DNA of 64,000 nt from Acetobacter indonesiensis. GTDB taxonomy: Bacteria > Pseudomonadota > Alphaproteobacteria > Acetobacterales > Acetobacteraceae. The notes below the pieces were generated by a model, which saw nothing but the letters and a program-made list of their open reading frames with translations, did no database searches and was not told where the DNA came from. The stretch covers positions 124,001 to 188,000 of the forward strand of contig NZ_BAMW01000045.1 of the NCBI RefSeq assembly GCF_000963945.1. The letters are read 5' to 3'. This document shows positions 8,650 to 16,761 of this stretch, one piece after another (the stretch's first letter is position 1; each line of letters starts with the position of its first letter). Both the position numbers and the translations under genes were made by a program.

Positions 8650-8662
8650 GGAGCGAGGGACC
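8640..8662 (-). promoter_or_regulatory. Perfect 8-bp hairpin between acpP and fabF
   Basis: GGTCCCTC (8640-8647) pairs with GAGGGACC (8655-8662) around a 7-base loop. It sits 26 bases after the acpP stop and over the farthest-upstream possible fabF start. There is no T run, so it resembles an intercistronic processing, stability or attenuation hairpin rather than a full terminator. Confidence 0.55.
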
Positions 8663-8688
8663 TTGATACGAATGCTAAAAGGCCTGAA

Positions 8689-8928
8689 TCAGGCAGCTTT
8701 CTGCTTTTCGATGTAATCAATCGCGTCTTTAACCGTAGCGATTTTTTCAGCAGCGTCTTCCGGAATCTCGACATTGAAGGCTTCTTCAAAAGCCATCACG
8801 AGTTCAACGGTATCAAGGCTGTCTGCGCCCAGATCGTCGATGAACGACGCTTCCGGTGTGACCTTGCTTTCCTCGACGCCGAGATGCTCGACCACAATTT
8901 TCTTAACCTTATCAGCGATTTCGCTCAT
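8689..8928 (-). CDS. acpP: Acyl carrier protein
   Basis: A 79-residue acidic four-helix carrier protein. The phosphopantetheine attachment site is Ser37 in [11 protein letters not shown]. The sequence closely follows bacterial AcpP from MSEIADKV to the Lys/Ala-rich end. AGGAAG lies nine bases before the ATG. ACP carries growing acyl chains for FabF, FabG and FabD encoded beside it, and donates them to the lipid A acyltransferases elsewhere in the window. ACP is normally needed in great excess over its enzymes, which fits a separate promoter in the 269-base gap upstream and the hairpin downstream. Confidence 0.98.
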   Translation of the reverse strand: MSEIADKVKKIVVEHLGVEESKVTPEASFIDDLGADSLDTVELVMAFEEAFNVEIPEDAAEKIATVKDAIDYIEKQKAA

Positions 8929-9197
8929 CTGTCTCTGCTTCCTATATGCCCGGAATGAAATGGGGCAAGTTGTCTAGGCGCTTAATTTGCCAGCTTCCCG
9001 ACTGCAGGGGAGAAGATGCAGAACGCATCTTCTTTGCAATCAAGGCTGCGGGCGCATAGCACGTTTCTTTGGTTCAAGCCAAGACGAACCGTATGAAGGT
9101 TCTTCCAGAATGGCAGATTGCACCAATTGCGGAGCCTGTCTGCCACATCTGAAAGTGTTTTGCACGACCTGTTGTGCGTTATACTTCAAGGCCGCCT
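8929..9197 (-). other. Gap between fabG and acpP: probable acpP promoter region with a short hairpin
   Basis: No convincing gene. One perfect 9-bp hairpin lies at 9011-9019/9025-9033 (loop AGAAC), without a T run on the minus strand. It sits 165 bases past the fabG stop and may mark the end of the fabD-fabG transcript. I could not assign -35/-10 elements with confidence. Confidence 0.4.
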
Positions 9198-9941
9198 TCA
9201 GATCATAGCCATACCACCATTAACATGCAGTGTAGAACCTGTAACCCAGCCGGCTTCGTCTGAACACAAATAAAGAACAGCCGCCGCGATGTCTTCCGGT
9301 TTGCCTAAGCGGCCCAAAGGAATTTGGCTTTGCAGCTTCTCTTTCTGGGCGTCAGGAAGAACATCGGTCATAGGAGTTACAATAAAGCCCGGAGCAACAA
9401 CATTAACCGTTACACCGCGTGACCCGACTTCCTGAGCCAAAGACTTGCTCATGCCCACCATGCCGGCTTTAGCTGCTGAATAGTTTGCTTGACCAGCATT
9501 GCCTGTAGCCCCGACGACGGAGGCAATGTTGACAATACGTCCAGCACGTCGGCGCAGCATCCCTTTTAATGCGGCGCGGCAGAGGCGGAATGGGGAAGAC
9601 AGGTCAACATTCAGAACCTGATTCCATTCATCATCTTTCATTCGCAACGCAAGGTTATCACGGGTTAGGCCTGCGTTATTGATCAGAATATCAACCGGTG
9701 CCCCAGCCTTTTCTTCGGCTTTGCCAATGAGAGCGTCTGCTTCAGCCGCGTCTGAAAGGTTGGCGACGACATATTCCGCACGAACGCCGCCCAGTGCGGC
9801 TACCTGCTCTTTAAGGGCTTCTTCACGTGTGCCAGACAGCACAACGGTTGCGCCTTGGGCATGCAGGGTCGCTGCAATCGCACTTCCGATGCCGCCAGAT
9901 GCACCTGTTACCAGGGCGACTTTTCCATCAAGTTTGAACAT
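9198..9941 (-). CDS. fabG: 3-oxoacyl-ACP reductase FabG
   Basis: A 247-residue short-chain dehydrogenase. The NADP-binding TGASGGIG is at residues 12-19, INNAG at 87-91, and the catalytic Ser141, Tyr154 and Lys158 are in place (IASVVG, then YSAAK). The C-terminus GWVTGSTLHVNGGMAMI is characteristic of FabG rather than of generic SDRs. It reduces 3-oxoacyl-ACP in the elongation cycle. It follows fabD by 19 bases and is separated from acpP by 269 bases. Genomic context with fabD, acpP and fabF settles the assignment. Confidence 0.97.
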   Translation of the reverse strand: MFKLDGKVALVTGASGGIGSAIAATLHAQGATVVLSGTREEALKEQVAALGGVRAEYVVANLSDAAEADALIGKAEEKAGAPVDILINNAGLTRDNLALRMKDDEWNQVLNVDLSSPFRLCRAALKGMLRRRAGRIVNIASVVGATGNAGQANYSAAKAGMVGMSKSLAQEVGSRGVTVNVVAPGFIVTPMTDVLPDAQKEKLQSQIPLGRLGKPEDIAAAVLYLCSDEAGWVTGSTLHVNGGMAMI

Positions 9942-9960
9942 AAACTGGTATTCCGTTGTT

Positions 9961-10905
9961 TTAGAAAGATTTTAAAAATTCTTCGATGTCTGCTGGTGTG
10001 CTAATTGAAAGGCTGCTGACTTCCGGATCAATACGACGGACCAAGCCAGAAAGAACTTTTCCTGCCCCAATTTCAACAAATGTATCAATGCCCATGCTGC
10101 CCATGGCTTCGACGCTTTCACGCCACCGTACACGACCTGTGACCTGCTTGATCAGATTATCGCGAATGGTATCTGCGTCAGTCGCTTTAGAAGCGGTGAC
10201 GTTGGCAATGATAGAGACGATTGGCGCAGCAATTTCCGCCTTATGCAAAGCTTCGGCCATGACATCTTCTGCCGGACGCATCAGAGAGGAATGAAACGGA
10301 GCAGAAACAGGAAGCTTCAGAGCCCGCTTGATTTTCATTTCTTTTGCAAGAGCTACCGCTTTGTCGATAGCGTCCATTGCTCCAGAAATAACAATCTGGC
10401 CACCGCCGTTATCATTGGCAATTTCCAGAATGCTGCCTTTACCGGCTTCGGCGCAGATTTCCTGCACTTGCGCTAATGTGCCCCCAATAATGGCTGCCAT
10501 TCCCCCCTCGCCCGCTGGGACGGCTTTCTGCATTGCCTGTCCACGCAGGCGCAGAAGGCGTGCGGCATCGGTCAAGCCGAAAGAGCGCCCTGCGGCTAGG
10601 GCCGCGTATTCACCCAAAGAGTGCCCAGCCAAAAGGGAGACTTTGCCTGCAAGGTCTAGCCCTCCCTCTGTTTCAAGCACGCGAATAACGGCCATTGAAA
10701 CTGCCATAAGGGCTGGCTGGGTATTTTCAGTGCTGGTTAGTTCGTCGGATGGTCCTTCAAAAATAATTTTTGAAAGACGCTCACCGAGCGCATCATCGAC
10801 TTCTTCAAAGACTGCACGTGCTGCGGGAAATGCCTGAGCAAGGTCGGCCCCCATACCAACAGACTGGCTTCCCTGTCCTGGGAAAACAAAAGCGTAAACT
10901 GCCAT
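9961..10905 (-). CDS. fabD: Malonyl-CoA:ACP transacylase FabD
   Basis: FabD loads malonate from CoA onto ACP. The 314-residue protein has FPGQGSQ at the N-terminus (residues 8-14), the nucleophile Ser96 in GHSLGEY and the catalytic His in APFHSSLM near residue 205. It is the first gene of the fab group on this strand and precedes fabG. The upstream 164 bases up to the YdcF gene contain only short repeats and no recognisable gene, and should hold the operon promoter. Confidence 0.97.
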   Translation of the reverse strand: MAVYAFVFPGQGSQSVGMGADLAQAFPAARAVFEEVDDALGERLSKIIFEGPSDELTSTENTQPALMAVSMAVIRVLETEGGLDLAGKVSLLAGHSLGEYAALAAGRSFGLTDAARLLRLRGQAMQKAVPAGEGGMAAIIGGTLAQVQEICAEAGKGSILEIANDNGGGQIVISGAMDAIDKAVALAKEMKIKRALKLPVSAPFHSSLMRPAEDVMAEALHKAEIAAPIVSIIANVTASKATDADTIRDNLIKQVTGRVRWRESVEAMGSMGIDTFVEIGAGKVLSGLVRRIDPEVSSLSISTPADIEEFLKSF

Positions 10906-11069
10906 CTTACCTACTGTTTCTAAAGAATTTTCAGCGCAAATCGCGGTTGAAAATCATGAGACGCGCGAATGAGGAAAACAACAAAAAGAGCGTGCTAATT
11001 TAAGCACTTAAACTCTTGTGCGGTCAGGCATCCTCAAGCGAAAGAACTGTTAGGATACTCTTCCGGTTT

Positions 11070-11591
11070 CTAACGCACAATACGCCACAGCAGCACCAGT
11101 AGGGCGTCCCATGCGCAGGCAAGTGCTTCATGCGTAAGAATATAAAATTTCTGAAAAGCAGTTTTGCCTTGCAGGGATGCATAAGGAAAAGGAATTGCCT
11201 TGGTTTCCCATCCTGCAATTTTCATGAGAAGTAAGCAGCGAGGCATATGATACGGGCTTGTTGCAAGCATAATACTTTGGTTTTTAATGTTTTGTTTTTG
11301 AAGTATTTTTGAGCATGCAACAATGGAATCAAATGTGTCTGTAGCCGTTTGTTCGGCTATAATTTGACCGTCGGAAATGCCAGCGTTTTTGAGAAGTTCA
11401 GACATGACATCTGCTTCGGTTCGCCCCGCCTGAGGAACAGCGCCTGTCGGGATGTATAGTGCGTTAGGGCTGTTTTGGCCGAAAGACAAAGCTGCGTTAA
11501 CGCGGTTTACAAGTGCAGGTGATGGCGACCCGTCAGGCCGTAAAGCTGCGCCAAAAATAATGATTGGTACACCTTTTCGGCGAGGGTTCAT
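11070..11591 (-). CDS. YdcF/ElyC-family (DUF218) protein
   Basis: A 173-residue DUF218 protein. Family landmarks are IIIFGAAL at the N-terminus, then TGAVPQAGRTEADVM, the AEQTATDTFDSI segment and TSPYHMPRCLLL. Related proteins (SanA, ElyC, YdcF) affect envelope integrity or bind nucleotides such as SAM; their precise reactions are largely unsettled. There is no N-terminal membrane anchor, but the C-terminal 20 residues are hydrophobic (ACAWDALLVLLWRIV). The gene is the last of three on the minus strand, 26 bases after the methyltransferase, which suggests a shared transcript. Confidence 0.8.
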   Translation of the reverse strand: MNPRRKGVPIIIFGAALRPDGSPSPALVNRVNAALSFGQNSPNALYIPTGAVPQAGRTEADVMSELLKNAGISDGQIIAEQTATDTFDSIVACSKILQKQNIKNQSIMLATSPYHMPRCLLLMKIAGWETKAIPFPYASLQGKTAFQKFYILTHEALACAWDALLVLLWRIVR

Positions 11592-11617
11592 GGGGTGTTA
11601 AGGCCTTTAAGCTTTGC

Positions 11618-12871
11618 TCAAGCGGGTGATTGAAGCAGGACGCGGTTAAGGCTTAGCAAAATGGTAAACGTTTCTTGCCAGATTGCTTTGAATTTTTCGA
11701 CAGCGACGCCTCTTGTTTCCAGAATGGCAGCAAGTTGCCTCACAGAGCGTTCGCCATCTATCAGTGGGAGAAGCCCTCTGGCTTGCGGAGGCAGAGGCAC
11801 AGGGACAATCAAGGTGCCAAATGCAAAAGGAAGCGTATTGTCGGTTTGCATTTGCTTTGCCAGTTCTACGCCTGGGATTTCACGCATGACAGGGATTGCA
11901 TCGAAATCCATATGGTCTGGCGGAGATTTTTTTTCTCCTTTTTTAACCACATACGCCACATGGGTGGCCATATTGCCAGTAAGCGCTTCAGCAACAATCG
12001 CTTTTTCGCGCCAAGTCAGTGTTTCAACGCGCTTGCGGAGCTTGGGGTCCGGCAAAAACAGTGCGGGATCATAGCGTGCTGGCTCCATCAGGCACGTCGG
12101 CTCAAGCTCTGCTCCCTGCAAAAGGTCTAGAAAGCTGCCTATAGAATAAGCATGGTCGCGTGGGTTGAGAAGTAGGTCATAAAGGCCGGCATCTCCACCG
12201 CTAAGGTGATCCCCAAAGTTACCGTTCTGCCGTAGCCATGCTGTCGCTGGCAGGGTCCGCATAATACGCTTGGCTACATCCAACCTGACTGAAGGGGTCT
12301 CTGTAAAAGGAGTCAGGTTCTCCAAAGCGTCCTGTAGCATGTAGACACCCGTTCGACCGTAGGGAGCATAAACCATCAGCCCCATTCCCCCTTCAGGGGC
12401 GAGATGATGTGTCAGGTTCTTCAGTGTTTCGGCAGGATTGGGGAGGTGATGGAGCACTCCGCAACAGTCAATGTAATCGAAAAGACCTAAGTTAAGCGGG
12501 CCAAGATCAGTTAGTGATCCTTCAATAAATCGTATGTTGGTTAACTGACGTGTTTCTGCCCGTGCTTGTGCAATAGCTAAGGCATGCTTTGATCTGTCTA
12601 TGCACACTACTTCCCCGGCCCGTTTGGCACGGTCAAGTTGAGTGGCCAGCATAATTGCCCCGTCTCCCGTCCCACACCCAGCAACGAGAACACGGAGCGC
12701 TTTGCTGCGCGAACGACATGCAGCAAAGACCCAATAATCTATTTCTCGCAGATGGCTTGGGCTGCCAATAAGCAACCGACGTGTTTCATCCTGAGGGTTG
12801 CGTTCAGGATAAGGATAAGCCTCGTACTGGGCGGCGAGTTCGTTGTCTCGAGGGTCGTTGCTGGTGGGCAT
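11618..12871 (-). CDS. Class I SAM-dependent methyltransferase with C-terminal helical domain
   Basis: A 417-residue two-part protein. Residues 1-40 hold YEAYPYPERNP, common in a group of large alphaproteobacterial methyltransferases. The Rossmann domain follows with SAM motif I at 61-70 (VLVAGCGTGD), an acidic VVCIDRS for ribose binding and FDYIDCCGVLHHLPNP as motif IV. The C-terminal third includes LLPLIDGERSVRQLAAIL, resembling the PqqD-like or winged helical tail seen in this group. Substrate unknown. It lies between a betaine-binding-like protein (18-base gap) and a YdcF protein (26-base gap), so the three probably form one operon. Confidence 0.8.
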   Translation of the reverse strand: MPTSNDPRDNELAAQYEAYPYPERNPQDETRRLLIGSPSHLREIDYWVFAACRSRSKALRVLVAGCGTGDGAIMLATQLDRAKRAGEVVCIDRSKHALAIAQARAETRQLTNIRFIEGSLTDLGPLNLGLFDYIDCCGVLHHLPNPAETLKNLTHHLAPEGGMGLMVYAPYGRTGVYMLQDALENLTPFTETPSVRLDVAKRIMRTLPATAWLRQNGNFGDHLSGGDAGLYDLLLNPRDHAYSIGSFLDLLQGAELEPTCLMEPARYDPALFLPDPKLRKRVETLTWREKAIVAEALTGNMATHVAYVVKKGEKKSPPDHMDFDAIPVMREIPGVELAKQMQTDNTLPFAFGTLIVPVPLPPQARGLLPLIDGERSVRQLAAILETRGVAVEKFKAIWQETFTILLSLNRVLLQSPA

Positions 12872-12889
12872 GGGCTTTCGTCTCTCGGA

Positions 12890-13639
12890 TCAGCGTGGCA
12901 GCAATTTGCCTCGTTGCCAGGACTCTGCCGCTTCGTCAGCGGTTAGCCCTTCCGAACGCATGGCAAAATCCATTGCGTTTATGACTTTTGTGCTGAGCAT
13001 AAGTTCGTCCAGCTCGTCCTGAAGGTCTCGGTCGAGTTCATCGGACAGGCCAGGACGAAGCAGCATCCGGGCATCCATTTCTGGTCCCATCCCGGCTTTC
13101 GGGTCCGTTAAGATACGGAAGCCGCCTTGATGGAAAAGAAAACATGGCTGCATCAGCGGCATAAGGACGCAGTCATTATTGCTCAAGGCATGAGAAAAAA
13201 AGGCAAGAGCAGCCTCATCTTCCAGAACGTTGATTGAAAACCCGACATCAAGGAGACCATAGGTTGAGGTCATGTGCTCAACCTGATCTTTCAAGGAAAG
13301 AGGAGTCGTGATCACGCGTGATAGCTGTGACCCAGCCTGCGCAACATCAGCAAGCGATGTTATGGAACTGTCTTCCTGAGAGATGCAGCAGCAGGCAGAT
13401 GGGTTAAAAAGATGCCCCAGAGGCTGCACGCCATCAGACAAAAGGTCTGCATCCAGATCAGGCAGCCATGCGGAAATATAGAGATCTACTTCCCCATTTT
13501 TCAGCATTTCGCTTAAGGCAGATTTAGGGCCAACAACAATTTCTGGCTCGACATCATTTGCTTCCAGAACTCGGATGATTGCAGCCGCCGTTGCCTCATG
13601 CACGGTTGAGTCGGGATGGGCTAGCGTTAAAGTGGTCAT
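12890..13639 (-). CDS. Leaderless glycine betaine/choline substrate-binding-like (OpuAC family) protein
   Basis: About 249 residues. The fold markers are LAHPDSTVHEATAAAI at the start, then GEVDLYISAWLPDLD and a C-terminal MDFAMRSEGLTADEAAESW, all typical of OpuAC/ProX-like type II binding proteins. There is no signal peptide or lipobox, and no permease or ATPase gene beside it. I choose ATG 13639 because AAGGAAG lies five bases upstream; an in-frame ATG nine codons earlier has no such site. Residues ACCCISQ show an unusual Cys triplet. A cytosolic ligand sensor, or carrier for the neighbouring methyltransferase, is inference; a missed export signal is unlikely given the sequence. Confidence 0.72.
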   Translation of the reverse strand: MTTLTLAHPDSTVHEATAAAIIRVLEANDVEPEIVVGPKSALSEMLKNGEVDLYISAWLPDLDADLLSDGVQPLGHLFNPSACCCISQEDSSITSLADVAQAGSQLSRVITTPLSLKDQVEHMTSTYGLLDVGFSINVLEDEAALAFFSHALSNNDCVLMPLMQPCFLFHQGGFRILTDPKAGMGPEMDARMLLRPGLSDELDRDLQDELDELMLSTKVINAMDFAMRSEGLTADEAAESWQRGKLLPR

Positions 13640-13917
13640 ATCATCTTCCTTCTGATCAGGCCGCATACCATGTAGTCAGACCTTGCAGCAGGAGAAAGAC
13701 GCAGGCGCAATCCCTGAAATCAGGATGCTGCCACTTAAAGTGAAAAAATTATGGAAAAATTGATCGAAATTTTATCGATATAATTCGGCCTGCTTTATGT
13801 GGCAGATCAGCTAAAATTTTTCGGTGTTTTTGCGGCTCTCTTGAAACGCGAGGTTCTGCGCGAACTTAATCGATTTCAAGAGAGAGTTTAGTCGGAAGAC
13901 GTTATGCGTGTGCGTGA
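13640..13917. promoter_or_regulatory. 278-base gap with two inverted repeats upstream of the betaine-binding-like gene
   Basis: The gap is AT-rich in the middle. It holds ATCGA/TCGAT around a 7-base spacer (13763-13779) and an 11-bp perfect inverted repeat, CTCTCTTGAAA at 13836-13846 with TTTCAAGAGAG at 13874-13884, whose 27-base interior can fold further (GGTTC with GAACT). No T run follows on either strand. A promoter for the downstream minus-strand operon should lie here. Confidence 0.5.
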
Positions 13918-14274
13918 TTAGGCAGCAACAATTTTTTCAGGAAGAGGCAGAACTGGCCGGACCATATTTAATGCGTCAGCAAAAGACGCGAATTGGCCCA
14001 GTTGATGTTCCCGGATGGCGTCAACGAGGATCCATTTATTGCCACGAGAAAAGATCTTGTAAGCCGGATCGGCCGTTTCCCGAACCCAGATGACAATATA
14101 TTCAGAAGAGTGACCCGGTTCGCGATCTGATGATCCAAAAACATCTGCATCGCATACGCCCATAGGCAACCCTGCTTCTACCCAGCGAGACAGATATTCC
14201 CGATGGCGAGACAGAATTTCCATCTGAAACGGAATAATTTTACAGGTCGAAGGTGTTTCGGTCATGCGCAGCAT
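13918..14274 (-). CDS. Hypothetical protein, 118 residues
   Basis: I do not recognise a family. The chosen start (ATG 14274) has GGAAG five bases upstream; the frame stays open to a GTG at 14313 with no ribosome-binding site. The protein is soluble-looking, mixed alpha/beta, with no signal peptide or membrane segment. Notable segments are SRHREYLSRWVEAGLPMG, YIVIWVRETADPAYKIF and a central GNKWILVDAI. Codon use resembles the neighbours. It stands alone, between an LpxR-like gene with its own terminator and a gap with strong inverted repeats. It may be a lineage-specific acetobacterial protein; function unknown. Confidence 0.6.
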   Translation of the reverse strand: MLRMTETPSTCKIIPFQMEILSRHREYLSRWVEAGLPMGVCDADVFGSSDREPGHSSEYIVIWVRETADPAYKIFSRGNKWILVDAIREHQLGQFASFADALNMVRPVLPLPEKIVAA

Positions 14275-14425
14275 CAGATCTTCCATTCCCTTCAAATGCC
14301 AGAAGGCTCTCACTGGAATTGACTGTAAAATGCTCGTTTTCGCTGCGCCAATATAAAATGGGTTTAGACGCCTCAGAAAGAGGCAGAAACTTTATTCAGT
14401 GACGAAAAAACCACAAAAACTGAAT

Positions 14426-14461
14426 GTCTGCACAAAAAATAAGTCTATTTTTTGTGCAGAC
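14426..14461 (-). terminator. Hairpin terminator after the LpxR-like gene
   Basis: A perfect 16-bp stem (14426-14441 with 14446-14461) closes on a 4-base loop. The upper stem is A/T-rich and a TTTTT run lies six bases beyond it on the minus strand. It begins 25 bases after the LpxR-like stop. Confidence 0.75.
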
Positions 14462-14485
14462 GATTAAATTATATGCGACTTCAAG

Positions 14486-15547
14486 TTAAAACTTTGCTGA
14501 AACCATAAGCGATCCATAGTTGAAGAGACCAGACTTGGCGCCTTCAAACTGCTGAGTCTGCCAGACCTGACTATAGGAAACGCGCAGGCCATAGAACATG
14601 ACGGCTAGGCCTGCATGAATTTCGCCAACATCCCATTTTTTGTTCACATGCAGAGAATTACTCCGCATCGTATTGCCTTGCAGGCTGGCGTCATACCCAA
14701 CGGCTTCACCGGTTACGCCACCAAAGAAGTACCAAGCGAACCCGCGAGTTGCTTTGTAGGCGTCTGAGCCGTCAGTGCCAGCTGCCTGAATGGTTGGGAC
14801 ACCAAAATCACTATCGAGTCCCTGACCAATACGGATCATGTCGCCAATGCGACCATAAATTTGATAGTCACCAATTGCGGCGGCGGCAGATGGCAGCATG
14901 TCCAGTTCAATGCCAGCAACCTTGGCGAGCGGGAGTCGCCAGGTACGGCCGCCCTGCACCTGGAAAATGGGCTGGTTCTGAAGCTGGTGGCTCCATCCTT
15001 GGTTTTTGGTATCACCAATTGCGCCATGAAAGCCATTTTGAAGCTGGCGGCCTAGGCCAGCAGGTCCCATAACACCCACTTGAATGCCAAAAATACTGCG
15101 CGACGTATCTGTGTCATTAATAAGATTGATCGTGCCTAGCAAAACGCTGGCATAAGGGCGGTCACGTAATAAGCTTGTCTGTGGCTTGCCCGCCCCCCAA
15201 GGGTCAGGCGATTGGGTGTCACGCGGTGTAAAAATCATCTGCTGCAGGCCCATGCTGATACGCTGCACCCCTTCCCCCCAAATGGCTTTGTTAATTGCGG
15301 CTATGGGAGTCGGAAGAGTATCAGTGCCAGATGTCCAGTTCAGGCGTAGACCACTTGTATAGTATTGGTCTGACGTTCCATTGAGTGTGGAAACTGCATC
15401 ATTTTCGCCTTGCAGCGTCCATGTGCCCTGCTTGTCCTGCAACGGGGTGGCTTTGGCGTCAGAAAAAGAGGCAAGAGCGCTACCTGCCATCAAGAGGGTC
15501 GTGACAGCGACATACCGTATGGAATACGGCTTCAGGGCAGCAAACAT
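14486..15547 (-). CDS. LpxR-like outer-membrane protein (DUF2219 family)
   Basis: A 353-residue exported beta-barrel candidate. The signal peptide ends near ASFSDAKA (about residue 33). The LpxR/DUF2219 pattern follows: ENDAVS, then DQYYTSGLRLNW, QQMIFTPRDTQ, LRDRPYAS, FGIQVGVMGPAG and NGFHGAIGD with NQGWSHQL. The final residue is Phe, as expected for Bam-inserted barrels. LpxR removes the 3'-acyloxyacyl chain of lipid A at the outer leaflet in Salmonella and Helicobacter. Whether this acetobacterial homologue acts on lipid A is not shown. GAGG lies six bases before the ATG. Its own terminator follows. Confidence 0.82.
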   Translation of the reverse strand: MFAALKPYSIRYVAVTTLLMAGSALASFSDAKATPLQDKQGTWTLQGENDAVSTLNGTSDQYYTSGLRLNWTSGTDTLPTPIAAINKAIWGEGVQRISMGLQQMIFTPRDTQSPDPWGAGKPQTSLLRDRPYASVLLGTINLINDTDTSRSIFGIQVGVMGPAGLGRQLQNGFHGAIGDTKNQGWSHQLQNQPIFQVQGGRTWRLPLAKVAGIELDMLPSAAAAIGDYQIYGRIGDMIRIGQGLDSDFGVPTIQAAGTDGSDAYKATRGFAWYFFGGVTGEAVGYDASLQGNTMRSNSLHVNKKWDVGEIHAGLAVMFYGLRVSYSQVWQTQQFEGAKSGLFNYGSLMVSAKF

Positions 15548-15918
15548 GATTTTCCTCTCACTCTGCGCAGGCAGGCGTCATTTTGTTTTTCTTTAGTTGA
15601 TTGCGCAGCAACAAGAAACCCTGTTTCACGTATGTGCACTTTTGTGAGGATCCTGTGATCACTTCCTGACGTCATTCATGCGTCGGTCACAAGATTGTTA
15701 TAAGCAGAAAAAGAGATGAAACAGAGGTTAGTTTCATGCTTTTCTATAGCGACACTACAGCCGGTATGCTACGGATTTTATCGGGTGTGGTTGCAGTGCT
15801 CAGGAAAGGGTGGGGTTTTGCTCAGAATTGAGTGGTTCGTCAACCCATTCCAACCACTTGCCCATTTTTCAATATCTGGAGAAGGCTAGGCCCTCTCCAT
15901 GCTCCAGGATCAAGACCG
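15548..15918 (+). promoter_or_regulatory. 371-base divergent gap; structured leader of the cold-shock gene
   Basis: No gene supported. Near the cold-shock start two hairpins can form in the RNA: AGTGGTT/AACCACT (15831-15837 with 15852-15858), and a compact one at 15878-15898 with eight pairs, one A-C mismatch and a 3-base loop, ending 20 bases before the start codon. Long structured 5' leaders that change fold with temperature are known for cspA. Assignment here is inference. Confidence 0.5.
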
Positions 15919-16635
15919 TTGAGAAGTAACAGGACCGACCGCAGCTCTCGTTCTCCGCGCCGCGGCGGATTTGACGATGATTTTATGTCAACACCTTCCT
16001 ATGGCGAACGCCCGGCCTTTGGCGGCGGTGACCGTGGTGGATTCGCTCCGCGTCGGCCTGCTGGCGGCGGCGCAGGTGGCCCTCAGGTTATCGCTTCCGG
16101 TCCGGAAATCGGTGCGACTGTCAAATGGTTCAACAGTGAAAAAGGCTACGGCTTTGTTGAACTGGCAGATGGTTCAGGCGATGTGTTCCTGCACGCAAAT
16201 GCTCTCTCCCAGATCGGTCAGGATGGCGTAAGCCCCGGCGCGACGCTGGTTGTGCGCATTGGTCAGGGCCCGAAAGGCCGTCAGGTTGCAGAAGTTATTT
16301 CTGTTGACGAAAGCACAGCTCAGCCAGAACGTCCTCGTTCAGGTGGCGCAGGTGGTTTCGGTGGCGGCGCTCCGCGTGGTGGCTTTGCTCCGCGTGCACC
16401 TCGCCCTGCTCCGGACATGTCTTTTGCAGAAGAAATTCGTGGTACCGTAAAATGGTATAACGCAACGAAGGGCTTTGGCTTCATCACGCCAGATGGTGGT
16501 GGCAAGGACATTTTTGTTCACGCTTCTGCCCTTGAACGCTCAGGTCTTACGAGCCTCAATGAAGGCCAGACGGCAAATGTAAAAGTTGTTCAGGGTCAGA
16601 AAGGCCCAGAAGCAGCTTCTGTCGATCCGGCCTAA
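15919..16635 (+). CDS. Double cold-shock-domain protein
   Basis: About 238 residues with two cold-shock (OB-fold) domains. Domain 1 has [15 protein letters not shown] and DVFLHANAL; domain 2 has [15 protein letters not shown] and DIFVHASAL; these are RNP1/RNP2 single-strand nucleic-acid-binding motifs. They are joined by Gly/Arg/Pro-rich linkers, and the N-terminus is also RG-rich, which may add RNA affinity. I place the start at TTG 15919, because AGGA lies nine bases upstream and the residues before it look random; GTG 15832 is the longest alternative. Two-CSD proteins are typical of Alphaproteobacteria. A strong terminator follows. Confidence 0.92.
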   Translation: MRSNRTDRSSRSPRRGGFDDDFMSTPSYGERPAFGGGDRGGFAPRRPAGGGAGGPQVIASGPEIGATVKWFNSEKGYGFVELADGSGDVFLHANALSQIGQDGVSPGATLVVRIGQGPKGRQVAEVISVDESTAQPERPRSGGAGGFGGGAPRGGFAPRAPRPAPDMSFAEEIRGTVKWYNATKGFGFITPDGGGKDIFVHASALERSGLTSLNEGQTANVKVVQGQKGPEAASVDPA

Positions 16636-16660
16636 GTTTTTCACTATACTGAAAAACGAG

Positions 16661-16688
16661 AAAACCCCGCATATGCGGGGTTTTTTTT
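16661..16688 (+). terminator. Rho-independent terminator after the cold-shock gene
   Basis: A 10-bp stem, AAAACCCCGC with GCGGGGTTTT, closes on ATAT and is followed by a run of eight T (16681-16688). Classic intrinsic terminator 25 bases after the stop. Confidence 0.97.
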
Positions 16689-16761
16689 GTTTTAGTCAGA
16701 ATTACATTAAATACTTTGGTGGAAAGGCCGGATAAAAGGGTGCGCTTCCCTCGCCTTTTAA

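Noticed and set aside
8987..9208. Plus-strand Cys-rich 73-residue frame in the fabG-acpP gap
   Set aside because: It starts with TTG, lacks a Shine-Dalgarno sequence, overlaps the fabG 3' end antisense, and its Cys pattern fits no known zinc or iron-sulfur motif.
10328..10837. Antisense frame (169 codons) inside fabD
   Set aside because: Ala/Ser/Arg-rich composition typical of a complementary-strand shadow; fabD has all catalytic residues.
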